The position numbers and the translations under genes were made by a program. A model generated the notes under the pieces. The model saw only the letters and a list, made by a program, of their open reading frames with translations, was not told the DNA's origin and did no database searches. A DNA stretch of 10,585 nt from Alistipes sp. (GTDB lineage Bacteria > Bacteroidota > Bacteroidia > Bacteroidales > Rikenellaceae), in the NCBI GenBank assembly GCA_017561105.1, contig JAFZDR010000153.1, positions 1-10,585 on the forward strand, written 5' to 3'. This document shows positions 1-6,627 of this stretch, piece by piece (positions within the stretch are counted from its first letter, which is position 1; each line of letters begins with the position of its first letter).

Positions 1-67
1 AAATTAAAAGCTAAAAATTATTTGGTGGCGGGCAGAAAATTGTGGTGTTTACTATAAGTAACCTCAC

Positions 68-99
68 AAAAAAAGACGAAAGATTTTTCATCTCTCGTC
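68..99 (-). terminator. Rho-independent terminator built from heptad repeats
   Basis: Read on the minus strand, GACGAGAGAT pairs with ATCTTTCGTC across a GAAAA loop. This gives a 10-bp stem with one G-U wobble, followed directly by seven T. It lies 26 bp past the stop codon of the phosphoesterase gene and is well placed to end the der-phosphoesterase transcript. The left arm belongs to the GACGARA repeat array and the right arm is an inverted copy of the same repeat, so terminator and repeat share sequence. Confidence 0.8.
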
Positions 100-120
100 T
101 TTCGTTTCTCGTCTTTCGTC
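86..120 (-). repeat. GACGARA heptad array, 5 units, after phosphoesterase stop
   Basis: On the minus strand five 7-bp units lie head to tail: GACGAAA, GACGAGA, AACGAAA, GACGAGA, GATGAAA. The array starts 4 bp after the TAA stop at 127-125. It is the same family as the arrays at 4953-4987, 8252-8272 and 10049-10062, and like those it reads purine-rich on the sense strand of the gene it follows. Confidence 0.85.
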
Positions 121-124
121 TAAC

Positions 125-1288
125 TTAGAAGCTGTATTTATCAAGCTGTTTGCCGTCGAAATTCTCTACCACAACATCCATATTGGAGTGGTTTGCGCGG
201 ATACTTACAAGTGTTGCACTTCCATTCTCAAGAATTGGGAAGCTACACTTCTTGCCCGCCTTGTGCATCTCAGTGTTGTGGGTATAACCGCAAATCATAA
301 GGTTGATACCAGCCTCCTCCAACATTGGAACGAAGAGTGCGTGTAGATCCTTGCTTACAGGCGCAACACCCGCAACAGGCGGAATGTGCATCAAAGCAAC
401 CTTGAACTTCGCACCCTTAACCTCCTCGCTCTGCAAAGCCTTAGCCAACCACTCTGCCTGCTCCTTGCGGTATGCCTCGAAGTCGTTACCCGTAGCCTTA
501 TCCTTCTTATCGCAGCCCGAATCGAGCACAATAAAGCAGGTCGAGCCGTAACGAACAGTGTAGTATGGCTTGCCGGTTGTAGAAGGGAACTGATTCATAT
601 AGTTCATTCCAAGCTTGCCAACCGACTCGTTTACGCCGCGTACCATATAACAAGGTACCTCGTGGAGCGGAGTCTCTGCATTCTTAAGGTTGATGCAACG
701 ACCCGAGAGATTGTGGTACACCGACAACTTCTGCTTTTCCGACTCCGATGATGCCATATCGCCACAGAAGAGCACCGCGTCGGTCTTCTTGCGATTTACG
801 CGCTTATTGAGCAGCTCGATTGCACCGCTATTGCCATGCTGATCGTTCATAAGCACAAACTCTACCGACTCTTTGTTGTAGTCGAGAGTTTTAACATAGA
901 TGTGTCGATAAGCATAGATGCGAGTCGATGCTACACGACCATACATTGTGCGACCGCTCTTATTGCTGGTAATCTCCTGCGAGAATGCACGGTAGCGGAA
1001 TGTTGTCGAACCATCGGTGTTTGGGTTCGGAATGGTAATCGAGTGCAACTTGGTTGGCAACTTGCGACCAAGCACTGTCTGATAGAACTTAGGACGCTCC
1101 TCGCCATAGAAGTGCGACTTGTCGTTTGGTGCAGTTTCAACCCACGAAATAGCTGTCGCATCGGTACCCCAAACGATAGTAACACTATCCTTGGTTACCG
1201 CCTGAACATAGGGACCGTAGGTGATTTTAATCGCAAATGCCGAGGTTGCTACCACGAGCATCAACGCAAGTGTAAAGACTCTTTTCAT
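125..1288 (-). CDS. Secreted calcineurin-like metallophosphoesterase with altered active-site motifs
   Basis: 387 aa from the ATG at 1288. A longer frame to 1360 exists, but it would overlap the 3' end of der and hide the signal peptide (MKRVFTLALMLVVATSAFA). Residues about 22-108 look like the fibronectin-III-like N-domain of purple acid phosphatases (ITYGPYVQAVTKDSVTIVWG). Residues about 142-387 form a calcineurin-like phosphoesterase domain with NDQH (D149, H151), CGD (D177) and a histidine in LMHIPP (H301). Two canonical motifs are changed: GNHE reads GVNE (218-221), and GHxH reads GYTH (334-337), so a metal-bridging Asn and a metal-ligand His appear to be lost. It starts 23 bp after der and is probably co-transcribed with it. 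The family hydrolyses phosphomonoesters or diesters; the substrate cannot be told, and activity is uncertain given the changes. Export to periplasm or cell surface is inferred from the signal peptide. Confidence 0.85.
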   Translation of the reverse strand: MKRVFTLALMLVVATSAFAIKITYGPYVQAVTKDSVTIVWGTDATAISWVETAPNDKSHFYGEERPKFYQTVLGRKLPTKLHSITIPNPNTDGSTTFRYRAFSQEITSNKSGRTMYGRVASTRIYAYRHIYVKTLDYNKESVEFVLMNDQHGNSGAIELLNKRVNRKKTDAVLFCGDMASSESEKQKLSVYHNLSGRCINLKNAETPLHEVPCYMVRGVNESVGKLGMNYMNQFPSTTGKPYYTVRYGSTCFIVLDSGCDKKDKATGNDFEAYRKEQAEWLAKALQSEEVKGAKFKVALMHIPPVAGVAPVSKDLHALFVPMLEEAGINLMICGYTHNTEMHKAGKKCSFPILENGSATLVSIRANHSNMDVVVENFDGKQLDKYSF

Positions 1289-1311
1289 TATCTTAGGCGT
1301 TAGTTTTTTTA

Positions 1312-2616
1312 CTATTTTTGGCGGAAGTAGATCTGGATTGGCACACCCGCAAAATCCCAATGCTCACGCAAGTGGTTTTCCAAGAATCGGCGATAGTTCT
1401 CGCGGATATACTGCGGCAGATTGCAGAAGAACACAAACTGCGGAGTAGGTGTAGGCAACTGCATCGCATACTTGATGCGGATATACTTACCCTTGGTTGA
1501 TGGTGGCGGCGTCTCCTCGATAATCGGCAACATGTAGTCGTTGAACTCCGATGTAGGGATACGACGCGAACGCGACTCGTAAACACGAATTGCAGTCTGC
1601 AACACATCGAGGATACGCTGCTTGTTCAAAGCCGAAGTAAAGATGATAGGAATATCGTTGAATGGCGCAAGGCGCTTCTCGAGAGCCTCTTTCCACTCCT
1701 TCATGGTGTTGTTGCTCTTCTCGATCAAGTCCCACTTGTTCACTACGATAACACAGCCCTTGCGGTTACGAACGATAAGGTTGTGGATATTCAAATCCTG
1801 CGACTCGAGGCCCTGCTGAGCATCGAGCATCAAGACACAGACATCCGAAGCCTCGATAGCGCGAATAGAACGCATCACCGAGTAGAACTCCAAATCCTCC
1901 ATGGTCTTACCCTTCTTACGCATACCTGCAGTATCGACCAAATAGAAGTCCATGCCGTACTTATTGTAACGGGTATGGATAGAGTCGCGGGTTGTTCCTG
2001 CGATATTGGTTACGATATTGCGATCGCGACCAAGCAGAGCGTTGGTCATAGACGACTTACCTACATTTGGACGGCCCACGATAGTGATGCGTGGAAGATC
2101 CTCCAACTCCTCAGCCTCGCAATCCTCAGGGAGGTGCTTCAAGATCTCATCCATCAAATCGCCTGTACCGCTACCCGACATCGACGAGATGCAGAACGGA
2201 TCACCCAAGCCGAGCGAATAGAAGTCGTTCGACGAGTAGATCAAGTCGTAGTTATCTACCTTATTGCAGACGAGGATTGTGCGCTTTTTTGCACGGCGCA
2301 ACACCTCAGCCATCATCATATCCAAATCGGTAACGCCTGTGCCTACCTCAACCATAAAGAGGATAACATCAGCCTCCTCGATGGCGAGCATTACCTGCTT
2401 GCGAATCTCATCCTCGAAGATATCGTCGCTATTGACTGTATAACCTCCGGTGTCGATAATCGAGAACTCTCGTCCGCACCAGTCGGTCTTACCATAATGA
2501 CGGTCGCGGGTTGTTCCTGCCGTCGAATCGACAATCGCCTGGCGATTACCCACCAAGCGGTTGAAGAGTGTACTTTTGCCCACATTTGGGCGTCCTACTA
2601 TTGCTACTAAACTCAT
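1312..2616 (-). CDS. der: Ribosome-associated double GTPase Der (EngA)
   Basis: 434 aa, normal for the family. There are two consecutive GTPase domains. The first has GRPNVGKS (8-15), DTGG (55-58) and NKVD (118-121). The second has GRPNVGKS (181-188), DTAG (228-231) and NKWD (293-296). A KH-like domain from about residue 355 ends in IQIYFRQK. Der binds the 50S subunit during late assembly and is essential in most bacteria; this is family knowledge. All nucleotide-binding motifs are intact. The ATG at 2616 fits the universal [15 protein letters not shown] start and lies about 14 nt from the expected transcription start of a TACCTTTG promoter. The phosphoesterase gene follows 23 bp downstream, so this housekeeping gene leads a two-gene operon. 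Confidence 0.98.
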   Translation of the reverse strand: MSLVAIVGRPNVGKSTLFNRLVGNRQAIVDSTAGTTRDRHYGKTDWCGREFSIIDTGGYTVNSDDIFEDEIRKQVMLAIEEADVILFMVEVGTGVTDLDMMMAEVLRRAKKRTILVCNKVDNYDLIYSSNDFYSLGLGDPFCISSMSGSGTGDLMDEILKHLPEDCEAEELEDLPRITIVGRPNVGKSSMTNALLGRDRNIVTNIAGTTRDSIHTRYNKYGMDFYLVDTAGMRKKGKTMEDLEFYSVMRSIRAIEASDVCVLMLDAQQGLESQDLNIHNLIVRNRKGCVIVVNKWDLIEKSNNTMKEWKEALEKRLAPFNDIPIIFTSALNKQRILDVLQTAIRVYESRSRRIPTSEFNDYMLPIIEETPPPSTKGKYIRIKYAMQLPTPTPQFVFFCNLPQYIRENYRRFLENHLREHWDFAGVPIQIYFRQK

Positions 2617-2637
2617 AAAGTCGCTATTTTACGGCTG

Positions 2638-2645
2638 CAAAGGTA
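2638..2645 (-). promoter_or_regulatory. Bacteroidetes -7 promoter box for der
   Basis: TACCTTTG on the minus strand (2645 to 2638) matches the Bacteroidetes consensus TAnnTTTG and is followed by the commonly seen GCAGCC. The predicted start near 2631 leaves a leader of about 14 nt. I see no convincing -33 TTTG at the usual distance; the sequence there is a run of T in an A/T-rich stretch. Confidence 0.7.
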
Positions 2646-2665
2646 CTAAAATTTAGTTAGAAAAC

Positions 2666-2681
2666 ATTATCTAAAGATAAT
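2666..2681 (-). terminator. A/T-rich hairpin after rhodanese gene, possible weak terminator
   Basis: ATTATCT-TT-AGATAAT on the minus strand is a perfect 7-bp dyad starting 8 bp after the rhodanese stop and followed by GTTTTC. The stem has only one G-C pair and a tiny loop, so as a terminator it would be weak. It also lies just upstream of the der promoter, so it could be an operator instead. Confidence 0.35.
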
Positions 2682-2688
2682 ATTTTTT

Positions 2689-3060
2689 CTATCGCTCGAG
2701 TTCGCCCTGCCAGCTGAGGATTCCGCCATCGAGTTCCACCACCTTAAAACCGAGTTTTACAGCCTGCTCGGCAGCGCTCTTGCTGCGACGACCACTACGG
2801 CAGTAGAGAGCCACCGTTTGTTTCTTATCGAGCTTTGCTATCTGCTTGGCAAAATCGGGCTGATAGACATCTACATTCACCGCATTCGGGATATGACCAT
2901 TTGCATACTCCTCGGCAGTTCGAACATCTACGAGTTGCACTCCAGACTTTGCAATTTCGCGTGCAAATTCGTCGGCATCAACCGACACAAAGCCCTTTGC
3001 AGTGCAACCAAAAATGGCACACAAAGCTGTAAAAATCGACATAAGAATAACTTTTTTCAT
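2689..3060 (-). CDS. Rhodanese-like domain lipoprotein
   Basis: 123 aa. The start at 3060 (MKKVILMS) is chosen over an in-frame ATG at 3078, which would sit at the predicted transcription start. Residues 1-18 form a lipoprotein signal peptide ending IFG-C19, so the mature protein is probably lipid-anchored on the periplasmic side or at the outer membrane. Residues about 24-123 are a single rhodanese domain: LVDVRTAEEYANGHIPNAVNVD, then the active-site loop CRSGRRS with catalytic Cys87, ending in LDGGILSWQG. Single-domain rhodaneses carry sulfane sulfur as a Cys-persulfide; the partner here is unknown. A clear -7/-33 promoter precedes it and it appears to be transcribed alone. An arsenate-reductase-like or phosphatase-like role is less likely, because the six-residue loop after Cys is rhodanese-sized. 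Confidence 0.92.
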   Translation of the reverse strand: MKKVILMSIFTALCAIFGCTAKGFVSVDADEFAREIAKSGVQLVDVRTAEEYANGHIPNAVNVDVYQPDFAKQIAKLDKKQTVALYCRSGRRSKSAAEQAVKLGFKVVELDGGILSWQGELER

Positions 3061-3086
3061 AATATAATTTGAGTTCAATTGTGTAG

Positions 3087-3118
3087 CAAAAATAGGTTAT
3101 TTCCGACGAATTAGCAAA
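3087..3118 (-). promoter_or_regulatory. Promoter of the rhodanese lipoprotein gene
   Basis: On the minus strand a TTTG -33 box (3118 to 3115) and a TATTTTTG -7 box (3094 to 3087) are separated by 20 nt, matching the Bacteroidetes sigma-ABfr promoter layout. Transcription is expected near 3080, giving a leader of about 20 nt to the ATG at 3060. Confidence 0.75.
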
Positions 3119-3178
3119 TATGCGCGCCATTTTTTACCACCTCCATTATGGCGGCATACCCAGAGCCTTGCGACATCG

Positions 3179-3197
3179 TTTATATATTATATATAAA
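3179..3197. promoter_or_regulatory. 19-bp A/T-only dyad in divergent intergenic region
   Basis: TTTATATAT-T-ATATATAAA is a perfect dyad of 9-bp arms around one T. It lies between the divergent rhodanese and barrel-protein promoters, 38 bp upstream of the latter's -7 box. It could be an UP-like element, an operator or a region of easy melting. Function is not shown by sequence alone. Confidence 0.35.
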
Positions 3198-3235
3198 AAT
3201 AGGGGCTGAAAGTTTTTAGTTTCAAAAATAATTGC

Positions 3236-3243
3236 TATTTTTG
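3236..3243 (+). promoter_or_regulatory. -7 promoter box immediately upstream of the barrel protein gene
   Basis: TATTTTTG matches TAnnTTTG. The expected transcription start (about 3249-3251) falls at or next to the ATG at 3252, implying a leaderless or nearly leaderless message. A T-run at 3213-3217 is the only -33 candidate. Confidence 0.6.
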
Positions 3244-3251
3244 GGGTGAAT

Positions 3252-3992
3252 ATGAGATATAGATTTTTAATTTCTACAATTATAGCGTTTGCGCTCTCGA
3301 GTGCAACGGCTTTTGCGCAGAGCGACTACGATTCGTACGACTACCGCGTAAATGCAAACTACGCCCGCAAAACCGTAAACAAGGCTCTCGCCAATCAGCA
3401 GCCCAGGGTTACAACCGAGTTCGGTTTGGGCATTGGTGTTCGCTACAACTTCTTCGATGTTATAGATATGAAAGGGGCCTTTTCTCCTAATATCACGATG
3501 AATTTATCGTATGGAGCAGCCTTGCAGTTCCGCCTCAACCTCGGCAGAACATTCGGCATTCAGCCCGAGATTTCGTACGCCTACTCTACGGTAAAGCTCA
3601 AGGGTGGCGAGATAGGCTCCACAATCAAGGCAAAATCGAACCTGGTGCAGATTCCGTTTCTGCTCTCGTTCCGCATAGCGATTGTGCGCATCAACTTCGG
3701 TCCCGTATTTACGGTTATGGACAACCCGTCATACATGCTTCCCGATTTGACAGAAGATTCGATAAAGACTTGTTACCTCGGCAACCTCTACCCTGCGGTA
3801 ACCTATGCTGCGGGTTTGAGTTTTAAACTGCCTAAAAATATGATGATTGATGTGCGCTATGCCGACCAATTTAAGGATATCAAGAAGGTAAACGAGTTCC
3901 TCTGGACGCTTGACGCGAACAAGCAGAGCGAACCTATAACATTCCGCACACGCACTCGTAGTGTTCAGCTGCGATTTGGTTTAGTATTCTAA
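3252..3992 (+). CDS. Outer-membrane beta-barrel protein (PorT-like family)
   Basis: 246 aa from the ATG at 3252. A GTG six bases earlier (3246) lies inside the promoter region and is disfavoured. Residues 1-24 are a signal peptide (MRYRFLISTIIAFALSSATAFA). The rest is a series of alternating amphipathic strands with glycine/aromatic turns (FGLGIGVRYNFF, YGAALQFRLNLGRTFGIQPEISYAYS, AAGLSFKLPKNMMIDVRYADQF). It ends in a typical outer-membrane C-terminal strand with final Phe (VQLRFGLVF). The pattern suggests about eight strands, as in the small barrel proteins Bacteroidetes genomes carry in number. No substrate or enzymatic motif is visible. phoH follows after only 9 bp, so the two are almost certainly co-transcribed. 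Confidence 0.85.
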   Translation: MRYRFLISTIIAFALSSATAFAQSDYDSYDYRVNANYARKTVNKALANQQPRVTTEFGLGIGVRYNFFDVIDMKGAFSPNITMNLSYGAALQFRLNLGRTFGIQPEISYAYSTVKLKGGEIGSTIKAKSNLVQIPFLLSFRIAIVRINFGPVFTVMDNPSYMLPDLTEDSIKTCYLGNLYPAVTYAAGLSFKLPKNMMIDVRYADQFKDIKKVNEFLWTLDANKQSEPITFRTRTRSVQLRFGLVF

Positions 3993-4001
3993 TTTACGAT
4001 T

Positions 4002-4994
4002 ATGACCGATACTACAGGAAAAGAGATATTTATCGAGGGTGTAGATACCCGCGAGCTGTATGGAGCCAAGGAATGCTACCTGCAGCAGATTGTGGCCATG
4101 CACCCCAAATTGAAGATTGTGGCACGAGGCTCGGCACTCAAGGTGCTCGGTGCCAAGGGCGATGTGGAGCGATTTGAGCGCCAGATGGCGGGTTTGATTG
4201 CCTACTACGACCGCTACGGGCACATCTCGAAGGAGGTGGTTGAGCAATCCTTCGCAACGGGTTTTGCCGAGGCGGCAGAGCAGGCACACAAGAGCGACAA
4301 AGAGGTTATCGTCTATGGTAACAATGGTGTAATTGTCAAGGCACGCACCGACAACCAGCGCAAACTTGTCGATCTCTACGACCACAACGACCTTATCTTT
4401 GCGACGGGACCTGCGGGTTCGGGTAAGACCTATACGGCTATTGCTCTTGCGGTACGCGCCTTGCGCGACAAGCAGGTACGCCGAGTAATTTTAACGCGCC
4501 CAGCTGTCGAGGCGGGCGAGAAGTTGGGTTTCTTGCCGGGCGACTTAAAGGATAAGCTCGATCCATATTTGCAGCCTCTCTACGATGCGCTCAACGATAT
4601 GATTCCGCCTGCAAAGTTGCAGAAGTTTATGGAGGATGGCACGGTGCAGATTGCGCCACTTGCCTATATGCGTGGTCGTACATTGGATAACGCCTTCGTA
4701 ATTCTCGACGAGGCGCAGAACACCACCCTATCGCAGATTAAGATGTTCCTCACCCGCATGGGTCGCAACGCAAAGTTTATTGTTACGGGCGATGTTACGC
4801 AGGTCGATTTGCCGCACAAGAGCGATAGCGGACTGGTGCGTGCAATGAATACCGTCAAGGGTATCAAGGGGATCGGCTTTGTGGAGTTCAACAAGGGTGA
4901 CATCGTGCGTCACGAGCTGGTTAAGCATATTGTCGAGGCGTTCGATAAGCAAGACGAAAGACGAGAGACGAGAGACGAAAGACGAGAGAAATAG
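4002..4994 (+). CDS. phoH: PhoH-like ATPase with repeat-encoded C-terminal tail
   Basis: 330 aa. An N-terminal KH-like region of about 100 residues precedes the PhoH P-loop ATPase domain. This domain has Walker A GPAGSGKT (136-143), the family signature RPAVEAGEKLGFLPGD (166-181), Walker B VILDEAQN (233-240) and a sensor-like TGDVTQVD (262-269). This is the cytoplasmic YbeZ/PhoH type, linked in other bacteria to RNA metabolism and phosphate or stress response; its exact role is unsettled. Here it follows an outer-membrane barrel gene rather than ybeY. The normal domain ends near FDK (314-316). Residues 318-329 (DERRETRDERRE) are translated from five 7-bp GACGARA units, a repeat that is non-coding elsewhere in the window. 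The tail is therefore probably an addition created by the repeat. Confidence 0.95.
   Translation: MTDTTGKEIFIEGVDTRELYGAKECYLQQIVAMHPKLKIVARGSALKVLGAKGDVERFERQMAGLIAYYDRYGHISKEVVEQSFATGFAEAAEQAHKSDKEVIVYGNNGVIVKARTDNQRKLVDLYDHNDLIFATGPAGSGKTYTAIALAVRALRDKQVRRVILTRPAVEAGEKLGFLPGDLKDKLDPYLQPLYDALNDMIPPAKLQKFMEDGTVQIAPLAYMRGRTLDNAFVILDEAQNTTLSQIKMFLTRMGRNAKFIVTGDVTQVDLPHKSDSGLVRAMNTVKGIKGIGFVEFNKGDIVRHELVKHIVEAFDKQDERRETRDERREK
4953..4987 (+). repeat. GACGARA heptad array inside the 3' end of phoH, 5 units
   Basis: Five perfect tandem 7-bp units: GACGAAA, GACGAGA, GACGAGA, GACGAAA, GACGAGA. It ends 4 bp before the TAG stop codon (4992-4994). This is the only array of the family that is translated. 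A 7-bp unit is not a multiple of three, so a change in copy number would change the reading frame. Stop codons occur soon after in all three frames, so only the tail would be affected. Confidence 0.95.
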
Positions 4995-5004
4995 AATAGA
5001 GGAT

Positions 5005-5041
5005 ATTAGCGGCGATTAGCGGCAATTAGCGGTGATTAGCG
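5005..5041 (+). repeat. 10-bp tandem repeat ATTAGCGGYR, 3.7 units
   Basis: Units are ATTAGCGGCG, ATTAGCGGCA, ATTAGCGGTG and a partial ATTAGCG, in direct head-to-tail order, 10 bp after the phoH stop. The core GCTAAT on the opposite strand is shared with the heptad array at 6590-6624. It is followed by an A-rich stretch (AAAAAGAAAAAAA). Confidence 0.9.
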
Positions 5042-5057
5042 AAAAAGAAAAAAACAC

Positions 5058-5097
5058 TAATACCCCCTAACAACCTCTAATAACCTTTAACAACCCC
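5058..5097 (+). repeat. 10-bp tandem repeat TAAYAACCYY, 4 units
   Basis: TAATACCCCC, TAACAACCTC, TAATAACCTT and TAACAACCCC follow each other with a strict 10-bp period, 30 bp before the pepD start codon. This is C-rich on the sense strand and unlike the flanking codon use. No TAnnTTTG promoter box is visible between phoH and pepD, so pepD may depend on read-through or on an unrecognised promoter. Confidence 0.8.
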
Positions 5098-5127
5098 TAT
5101 AAAACAAACTACAAAACAATAACGACT

Positions 5128-6576
5128 ATGAATTACAATTTGGAACAGCTCAAACCTGAGTTGGTTTGGAAACACTTTAAGGCAATTTGCCAGATTCCTC
5201 ACCCATCACACCACGAGGAGAAGATTCGCGAGTATGTTGTAGCTTTTGCAAAGGAGCACAACCTCGAATACTCGGTTGATGAGGCTTGCAATGTTTATAT
5301 CGCAAAACCCGCAACACCCGGCTATGAGGGTCGCAAGGGTATCGTTTTGCAGGCTCACCTCGACATGGTGCCACAGAAGAACAACGATAAGGTTTTCGAC
5401 TTTGAGAATGACCCTATCGAGGCATATATCGACGGCGATTGGGTAACCGCCAACGGTACTACTCTCGGTGCCGACAACGGTATCGGTGCAGCTTGTATCC
5501 TCGCAGTATTGGAGGACAACAGCTTGGAGCACGGTGCTATCGAGGGCCTCTTTACAGCTACCGAGGAGACAGGTATGGATGGTGCCTTCGGTCTTAAGGG
5601 CGGATTGCTCAAGGGCGATATTCTCTTAAATCTCGACTCGGAGACTGAGGGCGAGTTGTATGTTGGTTGCGCGGGCGGTACCGACGCAAACATCACACTC
5701 CCATACACTGCAGAGGCTGCACCTGAGGGTTGGAGCGCAGTGAAGCTCGAGGTTAAGGGCCTTAAGGGCGGTCACTCGGGTATTCAGATCGGCTTCCAGC
5801 GTGGTAATGCCAACCGTTTATTGTGCCGTTTATTGCTCCACACCGAGCAGGAGTGGTTGCTCGCATCGGTTGATGGCGGTGGCTTGCGCAACGCTATCCC
5901 ACGCGAAGCTCAGGCTGTAGTTCTCGTTAAGGATGTTGCAGCATTCAAGGCTGAGGCTGCGGCATACGAGAAGACCTTGCAGTCGGAGTTCGAGAATATC
6001 GAGGATTCGATTGCGGTACTCGCAGAGGAGGTTGCCGTACCTGCAGAGATTATCCCTGCAGAGGTTGCCGTAAAGCTCGTAAAGGCGGTTGTTGGCGCAC
6101 CTAACGGCGTAGTGAAGATGTCGGTTGAGATGGAGGGCCTGGTACAGACCTCTACCAACCTTGCACGCGTGGTATCGAATGGCGAGTGCGTAAAGATTCA
6201 GTGTTTGTTGCGTTCGTCTGTTTCGAGCGAGAAGGTTGCCTTGGCTGAGGCTATCAAGGGTGTATTCGAGATGGCAGGTGCCGAGGTTGAGCTCTCGGGC
6301 TCGTACGACGGTTGGAAACCAAATATGGAGTCGCCAATTTTGAAGGCCATGTTGGCATCGTATGAGGCATTGTATGGCAAGAAGCCTGCCGTAACCGCTA
6401 TCCACGCAGGTTTGGAGTGCGGCATCATCGGCGGTGTTTACCCTAACCTCGATATGATTTCGTTCGGTCCTACTATCTGCTATCCTCACTCGCCTGACGA
6501 GAAGGTCGAGATTGCATCGGTTGCGAAGTTCTACGACTTCTTGCTCCACACATTGAAGAACGCACCGGCGAAATAA
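5128..6576 (+). CDS. pepD: Aminoacyl-histidine dipeptidase (M20C, PepD)
   Basis: 482 aa, the usual length of this family. Motifs of the M20C di-zinc peptidases are intact: QAHLDMV (metal ligand H77, D79), GADNGIG (bridging D116), TEETGMDG (general base E146, metal ligand E147), NLDSETEG (D170), and near the C-terminus PTICYPHSPDEK (H454). The insertion between about residues 185 and 400 corresponds to the lid/dimerisation domain. The enzyme cleaves a broad range of dipeptides with a free N-terminus, including Xaa-His, in the cytoplasm. No signal peptide is present. It lies in the same direction as phoH and the lipid kinase, but separated from both by short-repeat arrays (133 bp upstream, 51 bp downstream). 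The leader is A/C-rich without a Shine-Dalgarno sequence. Confidence 0.96.
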   Translation: MNYNLEQLKPELVWKHFKAICQIPHPSHHEEKIREYVVAFAKEHNLEYSVDEACNVYIAKPATPGYEGRKGIVLQAHLDMVPQKNNDKVFDFENDPIEAYIDGDWVTANGTTLGADNGIGAACILAVLEDNSLEHGAIEGLFTATEETGMDGAFGLKGGLLKGDILLNLDSETEGELYVGCAGGTDANITLPYTAEAAPEGWSAVKLEVKGLKGGHSGIQIGFQRGNANRLLCRLLLHTEQEWLLASVDGGGLRNAIPREAQAVVLVKDVAAFKAEAAAYEKTLQSEFENIEDSIAVLAEEVAVPAEIIPAEVAVKLVKAVVGAPNGVVKMSVEMEGLVQTSTNLARVVSNGECVKIQCLLRSSVSSEKVALAEAIKGVFEMAGAEVELSGSYDGWKPNMESPILKAMLASYEALYGKKPAVTAIHAGLECGIIGGVYPNLDMISFGPTICYPHSPDEKVEIASVAKFYDFLLHTLKNAPAK

Positions 6577-6589
6577 ATTGATAATAAAA

Positions 6590-6624
6590 GCTAATGGCTA
6601 ATGGCCAAGAGCTAATAGCTAAAG
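6590..6624 (+). repeat. GCTAATR heptad array before lipid kinase, 5 units
   Basis: GCTAATG, GCTAATG, GCCAAGA, GCTAATA and GCTAAAG lie in tandem with a 7-bp period, beginning 13 bp after the pepD stop and ending 3 bp before the ATG at 6628. The array therefore fills almost the whole pepD-kinase gap and would be the ribosome-loading region of the kinase message. Its core is the reverse complement of the ATTAGC core at 5005-5041. Confidence 0.85.
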
Positions 6625-6627
6625 AAT

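Noticed and set aside
1289..1360. N-terminal extension of the phosphoesterase ([12 protein letters not shown]...)
   Set aside because: It overlaps the der coding end and would bury a good signal peptide that starts at the ATG at 1288.
1783..2610. 275-codon plus-strand open frame opposite der
   Set aside because: It is antisense to a gene with intact Der motifs, its peptide is rich in His/Cys/Ile without any recognisable motif, and there is no promoter box in front of it.
3148..3219. Small plus-strand frame of 23 codons (MAAYPEPC...)
   Set aside because: It crosses the A/T dyad, has no homology I recognise and no promoter box; chance frame is more likely.
4953..5097. Possible CRISPR array
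   Set aside because: Units of 7-10 bp without unique spacers are far too short for CRISPR repeats, and no cas gene is present.
5830..6549. 239-codon minus-strand open frame opposite pepD
   Set aside because: Shadow frame caused by the codon bias of pepD; no motif, signal or promoter.
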